This document shows, piece after piece, positions 28,164-40,455 of a stretch of 64,000 nucleotides of DNA. This DNA is from Candidatus Gastranaerophilales bacterium (lineage in GTDB: Bacteria; Cyanobacteriota; Vampirovibrionia; Gastranaerophilales; Gastranaerophilaceae). The DNA lies in contig CALUXU010000006.1 of assembly GCA_944324825.1 (NCBI GenBank), positions 62,001 through 126,000 of the forward strand, read 5' to 3'. The first letter of the stretch is position 1. Every line of letters begins with the position of its first letter. The notes under the pieces are model-generated. The model was given only the letters and a program-made list of their open reading frames with translations. It had not been told where the DNA came from and did not search any database. The translations under genes were made by a program, and so were the position numbers.

Positions 28164-28316
28164 ATTCTGAAAGTGCAGAAAAATTAATTTATTTAAAACG
28201 GTTAATTTTTCGCACTGTTCAGAATCTTACAAACCAGGTATTATATTTAGGTATTGGTAAGATCCTGAACAGATCGAAAAACTACACTTTCGTTTGTTTT
28301 TCTAATCTTTCAGGAT
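28164..28316. repeat. Two tandem REP-like imperfect hairpins
   Basis: Arms 28164-28187/28202-28225 and 28262-28282/28296-28316 each form imperfect inverted repeats built on ATYCTGAA...GAAAAA. The two hairpins resemble each other in sequence, as in bacterial REP/BIME elements. The remaining sequence of 27728-28411 holds no convincing gene. Confidence 0.7.
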
Positions 28317-28411
28317 GACGCAAGGAGTTGGGCTTCATCAGCGCGACAATAAAGACTTCTTAATGTACGTATAACTTCTATCAATTCTTTCAAATTCGAA
28401 TAAATATTGAT

Positions 28412-28699
28412 TTATTCATAAAAATTAAAATTTTTAGGGAGATTATCCAATATCATTTTTATAAAATTTTCAGGAGAAATATTAAATGCATTCATTAATT
28501 TCCAAAGTGTCGAAAGTTTTATATCTGAAACAAGATTTCTATCTAGTTTTGAAATAACCCCTAGCCCTATATCATATTCTTCAGAAATTTTCCGGCCACT
28601 TTTCCCGGATTGCTTTACCAAATTCCTGACAACAAGTGAAACTGCAGTTACAAGAATTTTTTGTTTTTCAATAATGTTCTGTTTATCATCTGCTTGCAT
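28412..28699 (-). CDS. XRE-like helix-turn-helix regulator
   Basis: 95 residues from the ATG at 28699 (MQADDKQNII). Residues ~30-80 form a Cro/C1-type HTH: GRKISEEYDIGLGVISKLDRN is the turn and recognition helix, followed by LSTLWKLMNAFNISPENFI, the usual last helices. It probably represses its own or the divergent gene at 28763; the 63-base gap contains a TTGACT and -10-like boxes on both strands. Frames further upstream exist, but the ATG at 28699 gives the normal domain start. Confidence 0.75.
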   Translation of the reverse strand: MQADDKQNIIEKQKILVTAVSLVVRNLVKQSGKSGRKISEEYDIGLGVISKLDRNLVSDIKLSTLWKLMNAFNISPENFIKMILDNLPKNFNFYE

Positions 28700-28762
28700 A
28701 AATACAATTTTAAATGTATAATGCAAATATGTGTTGACTGTAATCAACGGGTAAGAATATAA

Positions 28763-29242
28763 ATGGTCAAAAAAATTATATCAAAGCTATTTAATTGTTA
28801 TAGGCAAAATGCTCAAATTATAATTAAAATTTTTGGGATAAAAATGAAATTTAAAAGCTTTTCTATAAATCAACTTGAGGACGTTTGCTGTATTCAAAAT
28901 ATAGAATATTTAAAAAATAATAATACATATTTTCCGCATCCTGTAGGAATTGTTATACACCCTAAAGCGCAAATTGGTAAAAATTGTACAATATTTCAAA
29001 ATGTCACTATAGGAGCGGGGAAATATAATAAAGTACGAAATAGTAATGTACCTCTTATTGAGGATGACGTAACCGTATATCCAAATTCTGTAATTATCGG
29101 AGGAATTAAAATTGGAAAAAACTGTACCATTGGAGCCGGCTCCATAGTCTTAAATGATATTCCTCAAAATACTATTGTCGCCGGGAATCCTGCACAAATT
29201 ATCAAATATATAAATAATAAAAACCAAGAACCGTATGAATAA
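28763..29242 (+). CDS. Serine acetyltransferase-like hexapeptide-repeat protein
   Basis: 159 residues. A short N-terminal helix region (1-55) is followed by left-handed beta-helix turns of the hexapeptide type: IHPKAQIGKNCTIFQNVTIG, VTVYPNSVIIGG, IKIGKNCTIGAGSIV, then IPQNTIVAGNPAQII. The GNPA ending and the VGIVIHP His are typical of the CysE-related acyltransferases. CysE is normally ~220-270 residues, so this is the shorter type often found in polysaccharide modification. The acceptor is unknown. It lies 63 bases from a divergent XRE-type regulator. Confidence 0.82.
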   Translation: MVKKIISKLFNCYRQNAQIIIKIFGIKMKFKSFSINQLEDVCCIQNIEYLKNNNTYFPHPVGIVIHPKAQIGKNCTIFQNVTIGAGKYNKVRNSNVPLIEDDVTVYPNSVIIGGIKIGKNCTIGAGSIVLNDIPQNTIVAGNPAQIIKYINNKNQEPYE

Positions 29243-29253
29243 ATAGAAAATAG

Positions 29254-29271
29254 GTTGGGCTTCAGCCCAAC
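29254..29271 (+). terminator. Small GC-rich hairpin after the acetyltransferase
   Basis: GTTGGGC-TTCA-GCCCAAC, 11 bases past the stop. It has an AT-rich tail but no strong T run and may assist the next terminator. Confidence 0.55.
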
Positions 29272-29280
29272 AATAAAAAA

Positions 29281-29307
29281 GAGCCTCTTAATTTAAGAGG
29301 CTCTTTT
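29281..29307. terminator. Bidirectional terminator (acetyltransferase / rpmA)
   Basis: GAGCCTCTTAA-T-TTAAGAGGCTC flanked by AAAAAA on one side and TTTTAT on the other. It lies between convergent stops at 29242 and 29326. Confidence 0.9.
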
Positions 29308-29325
29308 ATTTATATAATTCGTTTT

Positions 29326-29580
29326 CTAAACAGCGTAAACACTAACCTGTTTCTTATCACGTCTGTGAGATTCAAATTTCACTTGACCGTCTATAAGAGC
29401 AAACAATGTATCATCTGAACCGATACCAACATTGTTACCAGGGTGAACTTTTGTTCCACGTTGTCTTACGATAATATTACCGGCTTTAACCATTTCGCCG
29501 CCGAATTTTTTTACGCCTAAACGCTTCGCTTCCGAATCACGACCGTTACGGGTAGATCCCATACCTTTCTTATGTGCCAT
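29326..29580 (-). CDS. rpmA: 50S ribosomal protein L27
   Basis: 84 residues: [42 protein letters not shown] and the rest fit L27, which lies near the peptidyl-transferase centre. The N-terminus starts directly with AHKKG, so there is no cleaved Firmicute-type extension. AAAGGAG precedes the ATG. It is downstream of rplU in the usual order. Confidence 0.98.
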   Translation of the reverse strand: MAHKKGMGSTRNGRDSEAKRLGVKKFGGEMVKAGNIIVRQRGTKVHPGNNVGIGSDDTLFALIDGQVKFESHRRDKKQVSVYAV

Positions 29581-29616
29581 TTTTATTCTCCTTTGTTATT
29601 AATTTCCAGTAACTAA

Positions 29617-29973
29617 TTATGCTTCAGTTGTTTCTGCAGCTTCTGCAGATTTTTTAGAAGCAGTTGTTCTGATTTTGTTAATCATTACTCTTGTAAACTC
29701 TTGTCTGTGACCACGTTTTACTCTGTAGCCTTTTTTAGGTCTTTGTTTGTAAACGATAACTTTTTTAGCTTTATCGTGTTTCATAATTGTACCTTCTGCT
29801 TTTGCATTAGCAACGTAAGGTTGACCAACTTTAGACTTTTTGCCGTTTACAATCATAACGACTTTATCAAAAACAACAGAAGAATCCGGCTGACCTTCTA
29901 ATAATTCAACGTCAACGTAACGACCTTCTTCTACTTGATATTGCTTTCCACCAGTTTCGACTATAGCGTACAT
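29617..29973 (-). CDS. rplU: 50S ribosomal protein L21
   Basis: 118 residues. MYAIVETGGKQYQVEEGRYV and KRPKKGYRVKRGHRQEFTRVMI are diagnostic. The C-terminus has a ~13-residue Ala/Glu/Thr extension beyond the usual end. It binds 23S rRNA during assembly. It is cotranscribed with rpmA, 36 bases apart. AAAGAAAGGATAT precedes the ATG. Confidence 0.98.
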   Translation of the reverse strand: MYAIVETGGKQYQVEEGRYVDVELLEGQPDSSVVFDKVVMIVNGKKSKVGQPYVANAKAEGTIMKHDKAKKVIVYKQRPKKGYRVKRGHRQEFTRVMINKIRTTASKKSAEAAETTEA

Positions 29974-30064
29974 CTTTATATCCTTTCTTTTGAGGAATCG
30001 TAACCTATAAAGGTATTTGAGACGATTAACCTATCTAACACTCTGGAATTACTTACAGTAATCC
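29974..30064 (-). promoter_or_regulatory. Possible structured 5' leader of rplU-rpmA
   Basis: The ~90-base leader contains GGATTACTGTAAGTAATTCC, which can fold as a small hairpin, plus several short complementary segments. L21 operons in other phyla have an autoregulatory leader; whether this is one is inference. Confidence 0.3.
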
Positions 30065-30097
30065 ACAAAATAAGGATATTATAAAAGAAATCTATTG

Positions 30098-32842
<2,745 letters not shown>

Positions 32843-32868
32843 TCCTTTTTATAAGTATTTTTCAAATT

Positions 32869-32874
32869 TATAAT
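32869..32874 (+). promoter_or_regulatory. -10 box (TATAAT) six bases before ATG
   Basis: TATAAT, AGAAGT, ATG at 32881. The initiation codon would be at the transcript 5' end; no Shine-Dalgarno at a usable distance. Confidence 0.5.
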
Positions 32875-32880
32875 AGAAGT

Positions 32881-33756
32881 ATGAAAAGATTTATTTTACT
32901 TGCATTTTTAATATTTCTGACGGTTCAGCCTGCCCATGCAATAAAAATAGGCTTAATACAGGGCGAGAATAAAGCCTATTTCGGAATAGCTACGGAAGGG
33001 CAAATTGTTGACACACAGACAAGTAAACAAATCATACCTTTGTGTAAACTAACCACATACGAAATCAAAGGCAAACGAAACCACATAGAAATAAGAACGG
33101 AAGATGACGAAAAATGTAAAATAGAGCAAGATAGAATTACTATCAGAACATTTAATCCCAATTCATATATATGTATAAAACAAAAATGGTATAGAGGAAC
33201 TATCCATATCATTAATAATGACGGTGATTTAACCGTAATCAATGATGTAGGAATAGAAGATTATGTAAAAGGGGTAACACCGGCAGAAATGCCGTCCTCC
33301 TGGAACATAGAGGCATTAAAGGCGCAGGCTATTGCAGTCAGAAGCTATGCTATCGCAAACCTCGGTAAACATGCAAAAGAAGGATTTGACCTTGTCGATA
33401 CAGTACAAGATCAGGTTTATAACGGAGTATTGGCAGAAACTCCCGCCACTAATCAAGCAGTTGAAGAAACAGAAGGTTTGGTTTTGACATACGACAACAA
33501 AATAATATCAACAATGTACTCCGCTTCTGCAGGAGGGCAGACAAAATCGGCGCTTGAAGCATGGGGGAATGATATACCGTATTTACAATCGGTAAAATCT
33601 TATGATGATGACATGGAACCGAGAGGGCATGGGGTCGGCATGACGCAATATGGGGCTAAAAACCTTGCAGATATGGGGTATAATGCCTATCAAATCCTTG
33701 CATACTTTTATACAGGGGCTCATTTCGCCAAATTAAATCCTGAAATATATAAATAA
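32881..33756 (+). CDS. SpoIID/LytB-domain exported protein
   Basis: 291 residues. Signal peptide MKRFILLAFLIFLTVQPAHA. The SpoIID domain follows: DYVKGVTPAEMPSSWNIEALKAQAIAVRSYAI, TVQDQVYNGV, TMYSASAGGQT and the late GHGVGMTQYGA block. In sporulators this domain is a lytic transglycosylase acting on stem-less glycan. In cyanobacteria and other non-sporulators it is a widespread envelope protein. The family helps explain peptidoglycan remodelling here; no other sporulation gene is in the window. Confidence 0.93.
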   Translation: MKRFILLAFLIFLTVQPAHAIKIGLIQGENKAYFGIATEGQIVDTQTSKQIIPLCKLTTYEIKGKRNHIEIRTEDDEKCKIEQDRITIRTFNPNSYICIKQKWYRGTIHIINNDGDLTVINDVGIEDYVKGVTPAEMPSSWNIEALKAQAIAVRSYAIANLGKHAKEGFDLVDTVQDQVYNGVLAETPATNQAVEETEGLVLTYDNKIISTMYSASAGGQTKSALEAWGNDIPYLQSVKSYDDDMEPRGHGVGMTQYGAKNLADMGYNAYQILAYFYTGAHFAKLNPEIYK

Positions 33757-33814
33757 AAACATGTAAAATCGGGCTGCCATGCCGAGTATTCTTATATTTC
33801 GATATATTAACTAC

Positions 33815-33842
33815 TTGCAAAATCAAATCAAATGTGTATAAT
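33815..33842 (+). promoter_or_regulatory. Promoter of the HU gene
   Basis: TTGCAA and TATAAT separated by 16 bases, 60 bases before the HU ATG. It is the clearest -35/-10 pair in the window. Confidence 0.65.
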
Positions 33843-33904
33843 AGGAGAATGACAGCTTAAATATTAAGGATTTAAGCGGACCGTTACTAGAAAAGGAGAC
33901 TATT

Positions 33905-34177
33905 ATGAACAAAGAAGAATTAGTAAAAGAAATTGCTAAAAAAGCTAGCGTATCTCAAAAAGCAGCTTCAGATATCTTATCTGCTACTTTAGAAGTAATT
34001 GAAAAAACAGTTTCTAAAGGTAAAAAAGTTACTTTAGTTGGTTTCGGTACTTTCGAAGCTCGTAAGAGAGCAGCTAGAACTGGTCGTAACCCACAAACTG
34101 GTGCAGAATTAAAAATCGCTGCAAAAACAGTTCCAGCATTCTCTGCAGGTAAAAAATTCAAAGAATTAGTTAAGTAA
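33905..34177 (+). CDS. hup: DNA-binding protein HU
   Basis: 90 residues: MNKEELVKEIAKKASVSQKAA, VTLVGFGTFE and the DNA-binding arm RKRAARTGRNPQTGAELKI are all typical. It compacts and bends DNA as a dimer. Codon choice favours GCT, GAA and ACT, consistent with strong expression. GGAG lies eight bases before the ATG. Terminator at 34202-34229. Confidence 0.97.
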   Translation: MNKEELVKEIAKKASVSQKAASDILSATLEVIEKTVSKGKKVTLVGFGTFEARKRAARTGRNPQTGAELKIAAKTVPAFSAGKKFKELVK

Positions 34178-34201
34178 TTAATTCTTTAACTAAGATTCAA
34201 G

Positions 34202-34229
34202 AGGGATAATAGATTATTCTATTATCCCT
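34202..34229 (+). terminator. Terminator of the HU gene
   Basis: AGGGATAATAGA-TTAT-TCTATTATCCCT followed by TTTATTTT, 25 bases after the stop. Confidence 0.9.
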
Positions 34230-34263
34230 TTTATTTTACGAATTTTACAATCAAAATATTTCC

Positions 34264-37200
34264 TTACTTAACAATAACTATCGGCAAGTTTTCTTCCTGA
34301 GCTTTTTCTAGATATTCAACCGGTAAATCATTAAGATTATCAGTAAATATTGCAGTTATTTTAGGATTTGATACAAGGATCTCATTATGCCACTTATCTT
34401 GCCTCATCAGATAATGTTCGTCACCTGTTTGGTTATCTCTGCTTAAAAACTCTTTGTATGCATTTGCAAATTCCGGATCAATTTCTTGAAGTCTTGCCAA
34501 CGTCATTGTTTCTGTTCCCAGTTGGTTTTTGATATTTTCCAACCTTGCAGCATATTTTTTGTCAATATCAGCTTCATCAGGTTTGTATAACAATGACTTC
34601 AATTCGTTAGATATCATAGTCCTGTGATCAAATCTTTCTCCACGCCCATGATATGCGTATTGCCCGTTATCTCGATAATAATCTGCAATCATAGCAGGTA
34701 TATTTCTTGCATTTGACCATATATCAGTACCATATCCGACATATTGTTTGTCGTTAGGCACTTCAAATATAAATCCCTTATGGAATTCATTCACTAATCC
34801 TGCTTGGTCGTTTCCGATATACCCGGCACATACGACTTTATCATCCGCAAAGTCTTTAAAGATTTCAAAGTTTGCAAAATTAGCCATTCTGCTGCCGCCG
34901 CTTGTAAACCCTGCATCAGGAGTATGCACCAGTGCATAGAAATTATCTATATCAGAAGAACTAACAACTTTTACATTATATTGAACACCGCCTTTTTCTA
35001 TAACTTCGTCTTTTGCATGTGCAAAATATTCATTTTGTGATGTTTGAGGAAGCATGAAATCGTTAGATTTAATTTCGTTCATACGTTTTTCTAATGCTTT
35101 ATCCAGGTATCTTGTCAGTCCGTCCTGTTCTTTACTTGAATACAGCATTTGTGCAAGTTCAAAATCGTTGCCTTCTTTTAGATTAAATGCCAATAAATCA
35201 AATACATTTTTACGTTCATTCGGATTGTCGGCAGTTTTGGTAGTTGACATAAATTTATCAATCAAATCGGAAGATTCAACTATTTTATAAATTTTTTGAG
35301 CTTTAATATCAGAAACACCGAATCTTTGAGATATAAAATAAGCATCAAATGCGGATTCGGAGGTTGAACCCGAAACTTTATCCGTATTGTGAAGAAGAGT
35401 TGATAAAACCATTACTTTTTTATCTGAGTCTGAGAGGGTATCAAACTTAGGATTTTGAACGACCTTTTGTAATGATTTGATAGTAGAAACCGCCAATCCG
35501 GAACCGTCTATCTGATTGAATATTTCCGGCATGTATTTTGAAATATCTTTTAGCTGTTGATTGAGTATAGGATTATCTTTTACGGTTACAAAATTGTTAT
35601 CAGTATAATTATCAACGACATTTTTCACTTTATCAAGTGCGGTAAGGGATTTTTCATCGGTTATACCCGATAAACTCAACTCTTTGCCGTCAGAATTAGG
35701 ATATCCGGTAAGGCGTCCGTTATCTATCTTGAATCCGAAGTAATCCTGAATTTTTGCCTGTTCTTCTATCGGCAAATCTTTCATAATATCTTGTACCTGC
35801 TTGATAAATTCCGTATGTGGCATTGTAAGATTTACTTCTGTCAAATTTGATAAATCCATTGTTCTGAGTGAATTAGTAAGATTATTCAAACTTGTGTTAA
35901 ATTCTTTTTGTTGGGCGGCATCCAACGGCTTAAACGACATGTTTAAACTTTGTGTAATTGATTTGATAAGATTTGCATACTCGGTATCATTTTGAGGTAA
36001 TAACGGTATAATATCTCTCAAATCATTGTTTTTAAGATTATTTTTATTTGCGAGCAAGTTCAGTAATACTTTTTTCTTTTCAACTTTACTTAGTTCTGAG
36101 ATAGATGTTTTATTATTCAAATCCCAGAAAGATACAGCAAGTTGAAGATTACCAAACATACCATGATTTATAGTATAATCCTTAAAAACAGAATCATTTT
36201 CATATAAATATGCAAATGGTTTCTCAATCCCCTCAACTGAGAAAAGAATGTTTGGAATGCTATCCTTTGAAAGATTTTTATCCCTACATAATTGTTCTGC
36301 AAGTTTTATATTTTGTTCGCGGGTTGCTTGAACAATATCCGCAATATGCTCTTTCGGGAAATCAGGTCTGTTGCATAAATCTTCTGCAAGTTTTATATTT
36401 TGTTCGTTGGTTACTCGAACAATATCCGCAATATGCTCTTTCGGGAAATCAGGGTTGTTGCATAAATCTTCTGCAAGTTTTATATTTTGTTCGTTGGTTG
36501 CTCTAACAATATCCGCAATATGCTCTTTCGGGAAATCAGGTCTGGCAAATAATTTATCAGCTAAAGGAAGATTTTCTTTATTTACTTCTAATAATGCAAC
36601 CATACTTTTTTTGTTATTCATTTCAGCATTATACTTGTTATACAATTCATACTTTATATCTAAATCATCATCAAGTTTAAAATAGCTTCCATAATTATTA
36701 GTATTCCACCCATTATTAACCATACCGGCAATTAAATACTGATCTCTCGTTCTTGCATTATAAAGTCTTAGCAAGAATTTTTTATCATAAATATTGTTTC
36801 CGCTAGAATTTGCTTTTTGAATTTCAGTACCTAAAATATCAATTTTGTCTTGTATGTCTTTAATAGAAACGTTTTCATTATTTAAAATATCATGAATTGC
36901 ACTATCATAACTAATCCCATAATCGTTTAACAGTTCATATTTATCAACGATATCTGAGCCTTTTGCTCCTGCAATTAGACGTAAATTATCTTGCCCTAAT
37001 GTAGAGAGTAGATTTTTATCCTCCAATTCTTTAATTCTAGCGTTAGCGGTTTTAAAATCTATTTTCGGATCCCATGAATAAGTAATGTAATTATCCACAC
37101 TATTCCTCATTCCGCCACTATAAGATTCACCATCCAAAATTTCCGGTAATTTTTTTATAAATTTCGCTGCCTCTTCATAATCACCATTTGTAAGTTTAAA

Positions 37201-40200
37201 GTCAGAGAAAAAACGACTCCAAGCAGGAAAATGTCCTACTTCATTAAATGCGTTTATTAATTTGGAGACCCCGCTAAAGTCAGTAACACCTAATTGCTTA
37301 AGTTCGTTAATAAAATTTTGAGGTGAATTTGCACGATAACCCAAATTTTCGAAACTCTTAATTTTGGCATACTCATTACAAAAATCTATATATCCTTCAG
37401 GTGAATTCAAAATATTTTTATCAGCGGCCATATTTATTGCATTATATTGATATTTATCTTTAAATTCAGGTGACAAATTATCAAGAAAATTTTTAGCCTT
37501 TAATGGATTATCAAGTGCTAAAATTTTATTTATTTCAGCTCGTGAAATACTTTTTTTTAATTCAGAAAAGTCAAAACCATATTTTTTACAAAATTCGTTT
37601 ATTGTTTTAAATTCGTTTAAAATTTCTACAGGAGGTTGATCAAAATAATTGAGATCGTGCTCTATATTTAACTTTTTAAGAGCATTATATTCCGTCTTGA
37701 ATTCATTTATAAATTCCGGAGTAAATTGTGACGGGTCATCTATACTTGTTATATACTTTAAATAATCTTCTATACCTAATGCTTCTGAAAACTGTTTACT
37801 CGCAATTACACGTTCCGGAGTATATTTAGAAATATCTTCAGGATACCACTCTTGTGATATTTTCTCATAAAGATCCTTAAAAGGTACTCCAGTTGAATCA
37901 AAAAGCTCAACACTTTTATCAAAAGCTCCTTGAGCTAGTTCTGGCTTATCAATATATTTACTTAATAAATTATAAAGTATTTTTGCTGCATCAGTTTTAT
38001 TTGTAATGTTTAATCTCTCTTGAATAAATTGCATATTACTATTATTAAATACCTTATAAATATCAATTTCTCCAGAATTTGCAATTGCAGTTAATGATTC
38101 TTTTATTTCATTAACCTTCATTTTATTAAGATTAAAATCATCATCGAATAAAGTTACAATTTCCATTGCATTAACTGTAGCATTAAAGTTATCGTTGTTA
38201 TTTATGTTATTTCTTAATTCTGCAATATCTGCTTCTGACAAACCGTACTGCCTTAAGATATTATTAGCTTCCTGATTTGATATTACTGTCTTGTTGCTAA
38301 AAATATCATTAAAACTTAGTGTTTTTATATTAGAACCCATCTTATCTTCAGGTTTGTATTCCATTCTGATATCCGGACGTTCAGGAGCTGTCGAAAACTC
38401 TCTGTATTTTTGCTGGTATTTTTGAACAAGTGCTGTTTTTTCTGCACTATTCGGCATATTCTTGATTTCATCTCTTATTGCTATAAAATCTTCTCTCGAT
38501 TGGGCATTATCTAATCTTGCAGATAAATCACTTTGTCCTGCCGGAGTATCGGTCGTGGTATGTGAAATTCCAGCCCCATCATTTACCCCCGGGGTTTCAA
38601 CAACATCCCGTAATACCGTTGTCGAGCCGTCTTGGTTAACTTTGTATATTGTACCGTCAGGCATCTGCCTTGCGTCAGGCCCGAATTTAGCCTTGATATT
38701 ATCTTTAACGTGCTTGATTCCGCTAACGATTTTACCTTTGTGCCCTGCAACGAGCGACAAGAACTGTGCAAAGCCTTCACCTTCAATGTTTACTTGTCCG
38801 GTGAGTGCTAAATCGCCGAGTAAACTTATTGTCGCATCAGTCCCGATATCACCTGCAATAGCAGCGAGCTTTGGTGCATTCTTTGCCGTCAAAACAGCTT
38901 TCATCGCAGAACCTGCTTTCCCGGCACCCATACCTACAACCATTAATAGAGAATTGATAACGAGTTCTTTTTTTAATTCTCCGGTACGTTCGGTATTAAC
39001 ATTATCTCTTGTTGATTCGTTGTAGAGTTCAACTCCTGCACCTCCGAATCCTGCTACGGCACCTCCTGCAAGTGCTGCCGGCGGGAAGAATATCATCCCT
39101 GCAACCATTACTCCGGCTCCGACAAGCTCTACTCCGGTACGTATATTTTGAACCATTCCTTCCTGGTCCTGAACATACGCAGAGGCAAGGTTGGTTGCAT
39201 CTTTACTTCCGTATGCGGATTTGTAATCCTCTGCCATCTGCTTGGCATAATCCTCTAAAGATTTACCATTCGTCATTTTTTCGTAGTTGGAATCTATTTT
39301 ATCAAGAATTGTTTGTGCAATATTCGGTAATATTGTATCAGTGTTGAATTTAAACTTAGAATCCTCTAAGACGAGTTCTCCATTTTTGAAAGAGTAGTTT
39401 TCTCCTGTTAATTCTTTAAGTCCCTGTTTAATTTTTCCTTCATCGTTCCCGTATAATTTTGCTAATGCGGAATAAACGGCAGTATTTAATTGTTTGTTAG
39501 AACTGTTAATAACATCAGGATTTGCACCGAGAGCGTTATTCCCTTTAACAAGTTTTAACGGTTCTTCAAGAATTTTGTGAACCTCTTCTCTTTTTTGGTT
39601 AACACTGTTTACGAATGCAAACTGTCCTGCACTTTCATTGTATTTTTGTATATTGTCTTTGTTAAAGTTAACATCTTGTTCAAGATAATATACTTCATCA
39701 AACGTCATTAATCTTTCACCGTCAGCGAGTTCAAATTTATCTTTCGGTTTTGTCTTGACCTTCATACCGAATTCTTTATTCTGAACAATAACTGAATCTG
39801 TTGTTTCTGTTTTAAAATCGTTTAAGAAGCTTCTGACGGAATCATCATATCCTTCAGTACCTGCTTCCGGCAGAGAAAGAATTTTATCCTGCTGTTCAAG
39901 AACCTGTTCGGGAGATAGAGAATCAATCATTCTTTTGAGAGATTGTTTTTGTTTATCGTTGAATCTTTCTATTCCCGGGAATGTTTTGTATAAGAGTTCT
40001 TTTCTTTGTTCAAAGTATTCTCTGTATGTCAGATTATTTGCTTGAGCTTCTTTTAAGAAGTATGCTGTTTCAAGTTGTTTGTATACGATTTTTTCAACGT
40101 TTGATTTTGCAAGATCAGAATCAAATTTTTCTTTGAGTTTGTTGTACGCTTCACTGATATTCCCGTCGTCCTGTGAATCAATCATTTGTATAGCTTGATT

Positions 40201-40455
40201 TGCATTTGATTCAATAGTTTGGATAGCGGAATCCTCCGCATCTTTTTTGGTGATTTCTGTTTTATTCACACCTTGCGAATGATTCAGTTCAACTGTATCA
40301 ACATTTTCTCCTTTATTATCCCCTGAAATAAGTGCAGAGAGTTCTGTTTCTGACATTTTGTTCAGTCGCGCACGATATTCCTCAAGGTCTTTGCCTTGAA
40401 GTTTAGATGCCGTACACAGTTGGCTTATTAATGCCTGTTTATCTACACTTACCAA
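34264..40455 (-). CDS. Giant uncharacterised protein (2,063 aa) with helical repeats and HD-like segment
   Basis: Unbroken frame starting at TTG 40455 with GGAG six bases upstream. The N-terminus has KMSETELSALISG. Two hydrophobic Gly/Ala-rich stretches (~440-480 and ~505-525) could insert in a membrane. Residues ~1304-1390 hold three perfect or near-perfect 29-residue repeats (PDFPKEHIADIVRATNEQNIKLAEDLC type), probably an alpha solenoid. Near residue 1685, LSTLLHNTDK resembles an HD-phosphohydrolase motif with Asn replacing Asp. The last ~220 residues (GFTSGGSRMANF, YGTDIWSNARNIPAMIADYY, YAYHGRGERFDHRT) look like a compact domain I do not recognise. It may be a secreted effector or surface protein, but no signal is visible. 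Confidence 0.85.
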   Translation of the reverse strand: MVSVDKQALISQLCTASKLQGKDLEEYRARLNKMSETELSALISGDNKGENVDTVELNHSQGVNKTEITKKDAEDSAIQTIESNANQAIQMIDSQDDGNISEAYNKLKEKFDSDLAKSNVEKIVYKQLETAYFLKEAQANNLTYREYFEQRKELLYKTFPGIERFNDKQKQSLKRMIDSLSPEQVLEQQDKILSLPEAGTEGYDDSVRSFLNDFKTETTDSVIVQNKEFGMKVKTKPKDKFELADGERLMTFDEVYYLEQDVNFNKDNIQKYNESAGQFAFVNSVNQKREEVHKILEEPLKLVKGNNALGANPDVINSSNKQLNTAVYSALAKLYGNDEGKIKQGLKELTGENYSFKNGELVLEDSKFKFNTDTILPNIAQTILDKIDSNYEKMTNGKSLEDYAKQMAEDYKSAYGSKDATNLASAYVQDQEGMVQNIRTGVELVGAGVMVAGMIFFPPAALAGGAVAGFGGAGVELYNESTRDNVNTERTGELKKELVINSLLMVVGMGAGKAGSAMKAVLTAKNAPKLAAIAGDIGTDATISLLGDLALTGQVNIEGEGFAQFLSLVAGHKGKIVSGIKHVKDNIKAKFGPDARQMPDGTIYKVNQDGSTTVLRDVVETPGVNDGAGISHTTTDTPAGQSDLSARLDNAQSREDFIAIRDEIKNMPNSAEKTALVQKYQQKYREFSTAPERPDIRMEYKPEDKMGSNIKTLSFNDIFSNKTVISNQEANNILRQYGLSEADIAELRNNINNNDNFNATVNAMEIVTLFDDDFNLNKMKVNEIKESLTAIANSGEIDIYKVFNNSNMQFIQERLNITNKTDAAKILYNLLSKYIDKPELAQGAFDKSVELFDSTGVPFKDLYEKISQEWYPEDISKYTPERVIASKQFSEALGIEDYLKYITSIDDPSQFTPEFINEFKTEYNALKKLNIEHDLNYFDQPPVEILNEFKTINEFCKKYGFDFSELKKSISRAEINKILALDNPLKAKNFLDNLSPEFKDKYQYNAINMAADKNILNSPEGYIDFCNEYAKIKSFENLGYRANSPQNFINELKQLGVTDFSGVSKLINAFNEVGHFPAWSRFFSDFKLTNGDYEEAAKFIKKLPEILDGESYSGGMRNSVDNYITYSWDPKIDFKTANARIKELEDKNLLSTLGQDNLRLIAGAKGSDIVDKYELLNDYGISYDSAIHDILNNENVSIKDIQDKIDILGTEIQKANSSGNNIYDKKFLLRLYNARTRDQYLIAGMVNNGWNTNNYGSYFKLDDDLDIKYELYNKYNAEMNNKKSMVALLEVNKENLPLADKLFARPDFPKEHIADIVRATNEQNIKLAEDLCNNPDFPKEHIADIVRVTNEQNIKLAEDLCNRPDFPKEHIADIVQATREQNIKLAEQLCRDKNLSKDSIPNILFSVEGIEKPFAYLYENDSVFKDYTINHGMFGNLQLAVSFWDLNNKTSISELSKVEKKKVLLNLLANKNNLKNNDLRDIIPLLPQNDTEYANLIKSITQSLNMSFKPLDAAQQKEFNTSLNNLTNSLRTMDLSNLTEVNLTMPHTEFIKQVQDIMKDLPIEEQAKIQDYFGFKIDNGRLTGYPNSDGKELSLSGITDEKSLTALDKVKNVVDNYTDNNFVTVKDNPILNQQLKDISKYMPEIFNQIDGSGLAVSTIKSLQKVVQNPKFDTLSDSDKKVMVLSTLLHNTDKVSGSTSESAFDAYFISQRFGVSDIKAQKIYKIVESSDLIDKFMSTTKTADNPNERKNVFDLLAFNLKEGNDFELAQMLYSSKEQDGLTRYLDKALEKRMNEIKSNDFMLPQTSQNEYFAHAKDEVIEKGGVQYNVKVVSSSDIDNFYALVHTPDAGFTSGGSRMANFANFEIFKDFADDKVVCAGYIGNDQAGLVNEFHKGFIFEVPNDKQYVGYGTDIWSNARNIPAMIADYYRDNGQYAYHGRGERFDHRTMISNELKSLLYKPDEADIDKKYAARLENIKNQLGTETMTLARLQEIDPEFANAYKEFLSRDNQTGDEHYLMRQDKWHNEILVSNPKITAIFTDNLNDLPVEYLEKAQEENLPIVIVK
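36284..36544 (-). repeat. 87-bp tandem repeats inside the giant gene
   Basis: Units at 36284, 36371 and 36458, exactly 87 bases (29 codons) apart. The second and third are nearly identical at DNA level, so the expansion is recent. A degenerate fourth unit follows 36544. Confidence 0.9.

Noticed and set aside
36284-36544. CRISPR or satellite array
   Set aside because: The 87-bp units stay in frame within the 2,063-aa protein and encode 29-residue repeats.
38462-39025. 187-aa rightward reading frame inside the giant gene
   Set aside because: Antisense to the 2,063-aa frame, Ser/Pro/Leu-rich as expected for a shadow, and no ribosome site.
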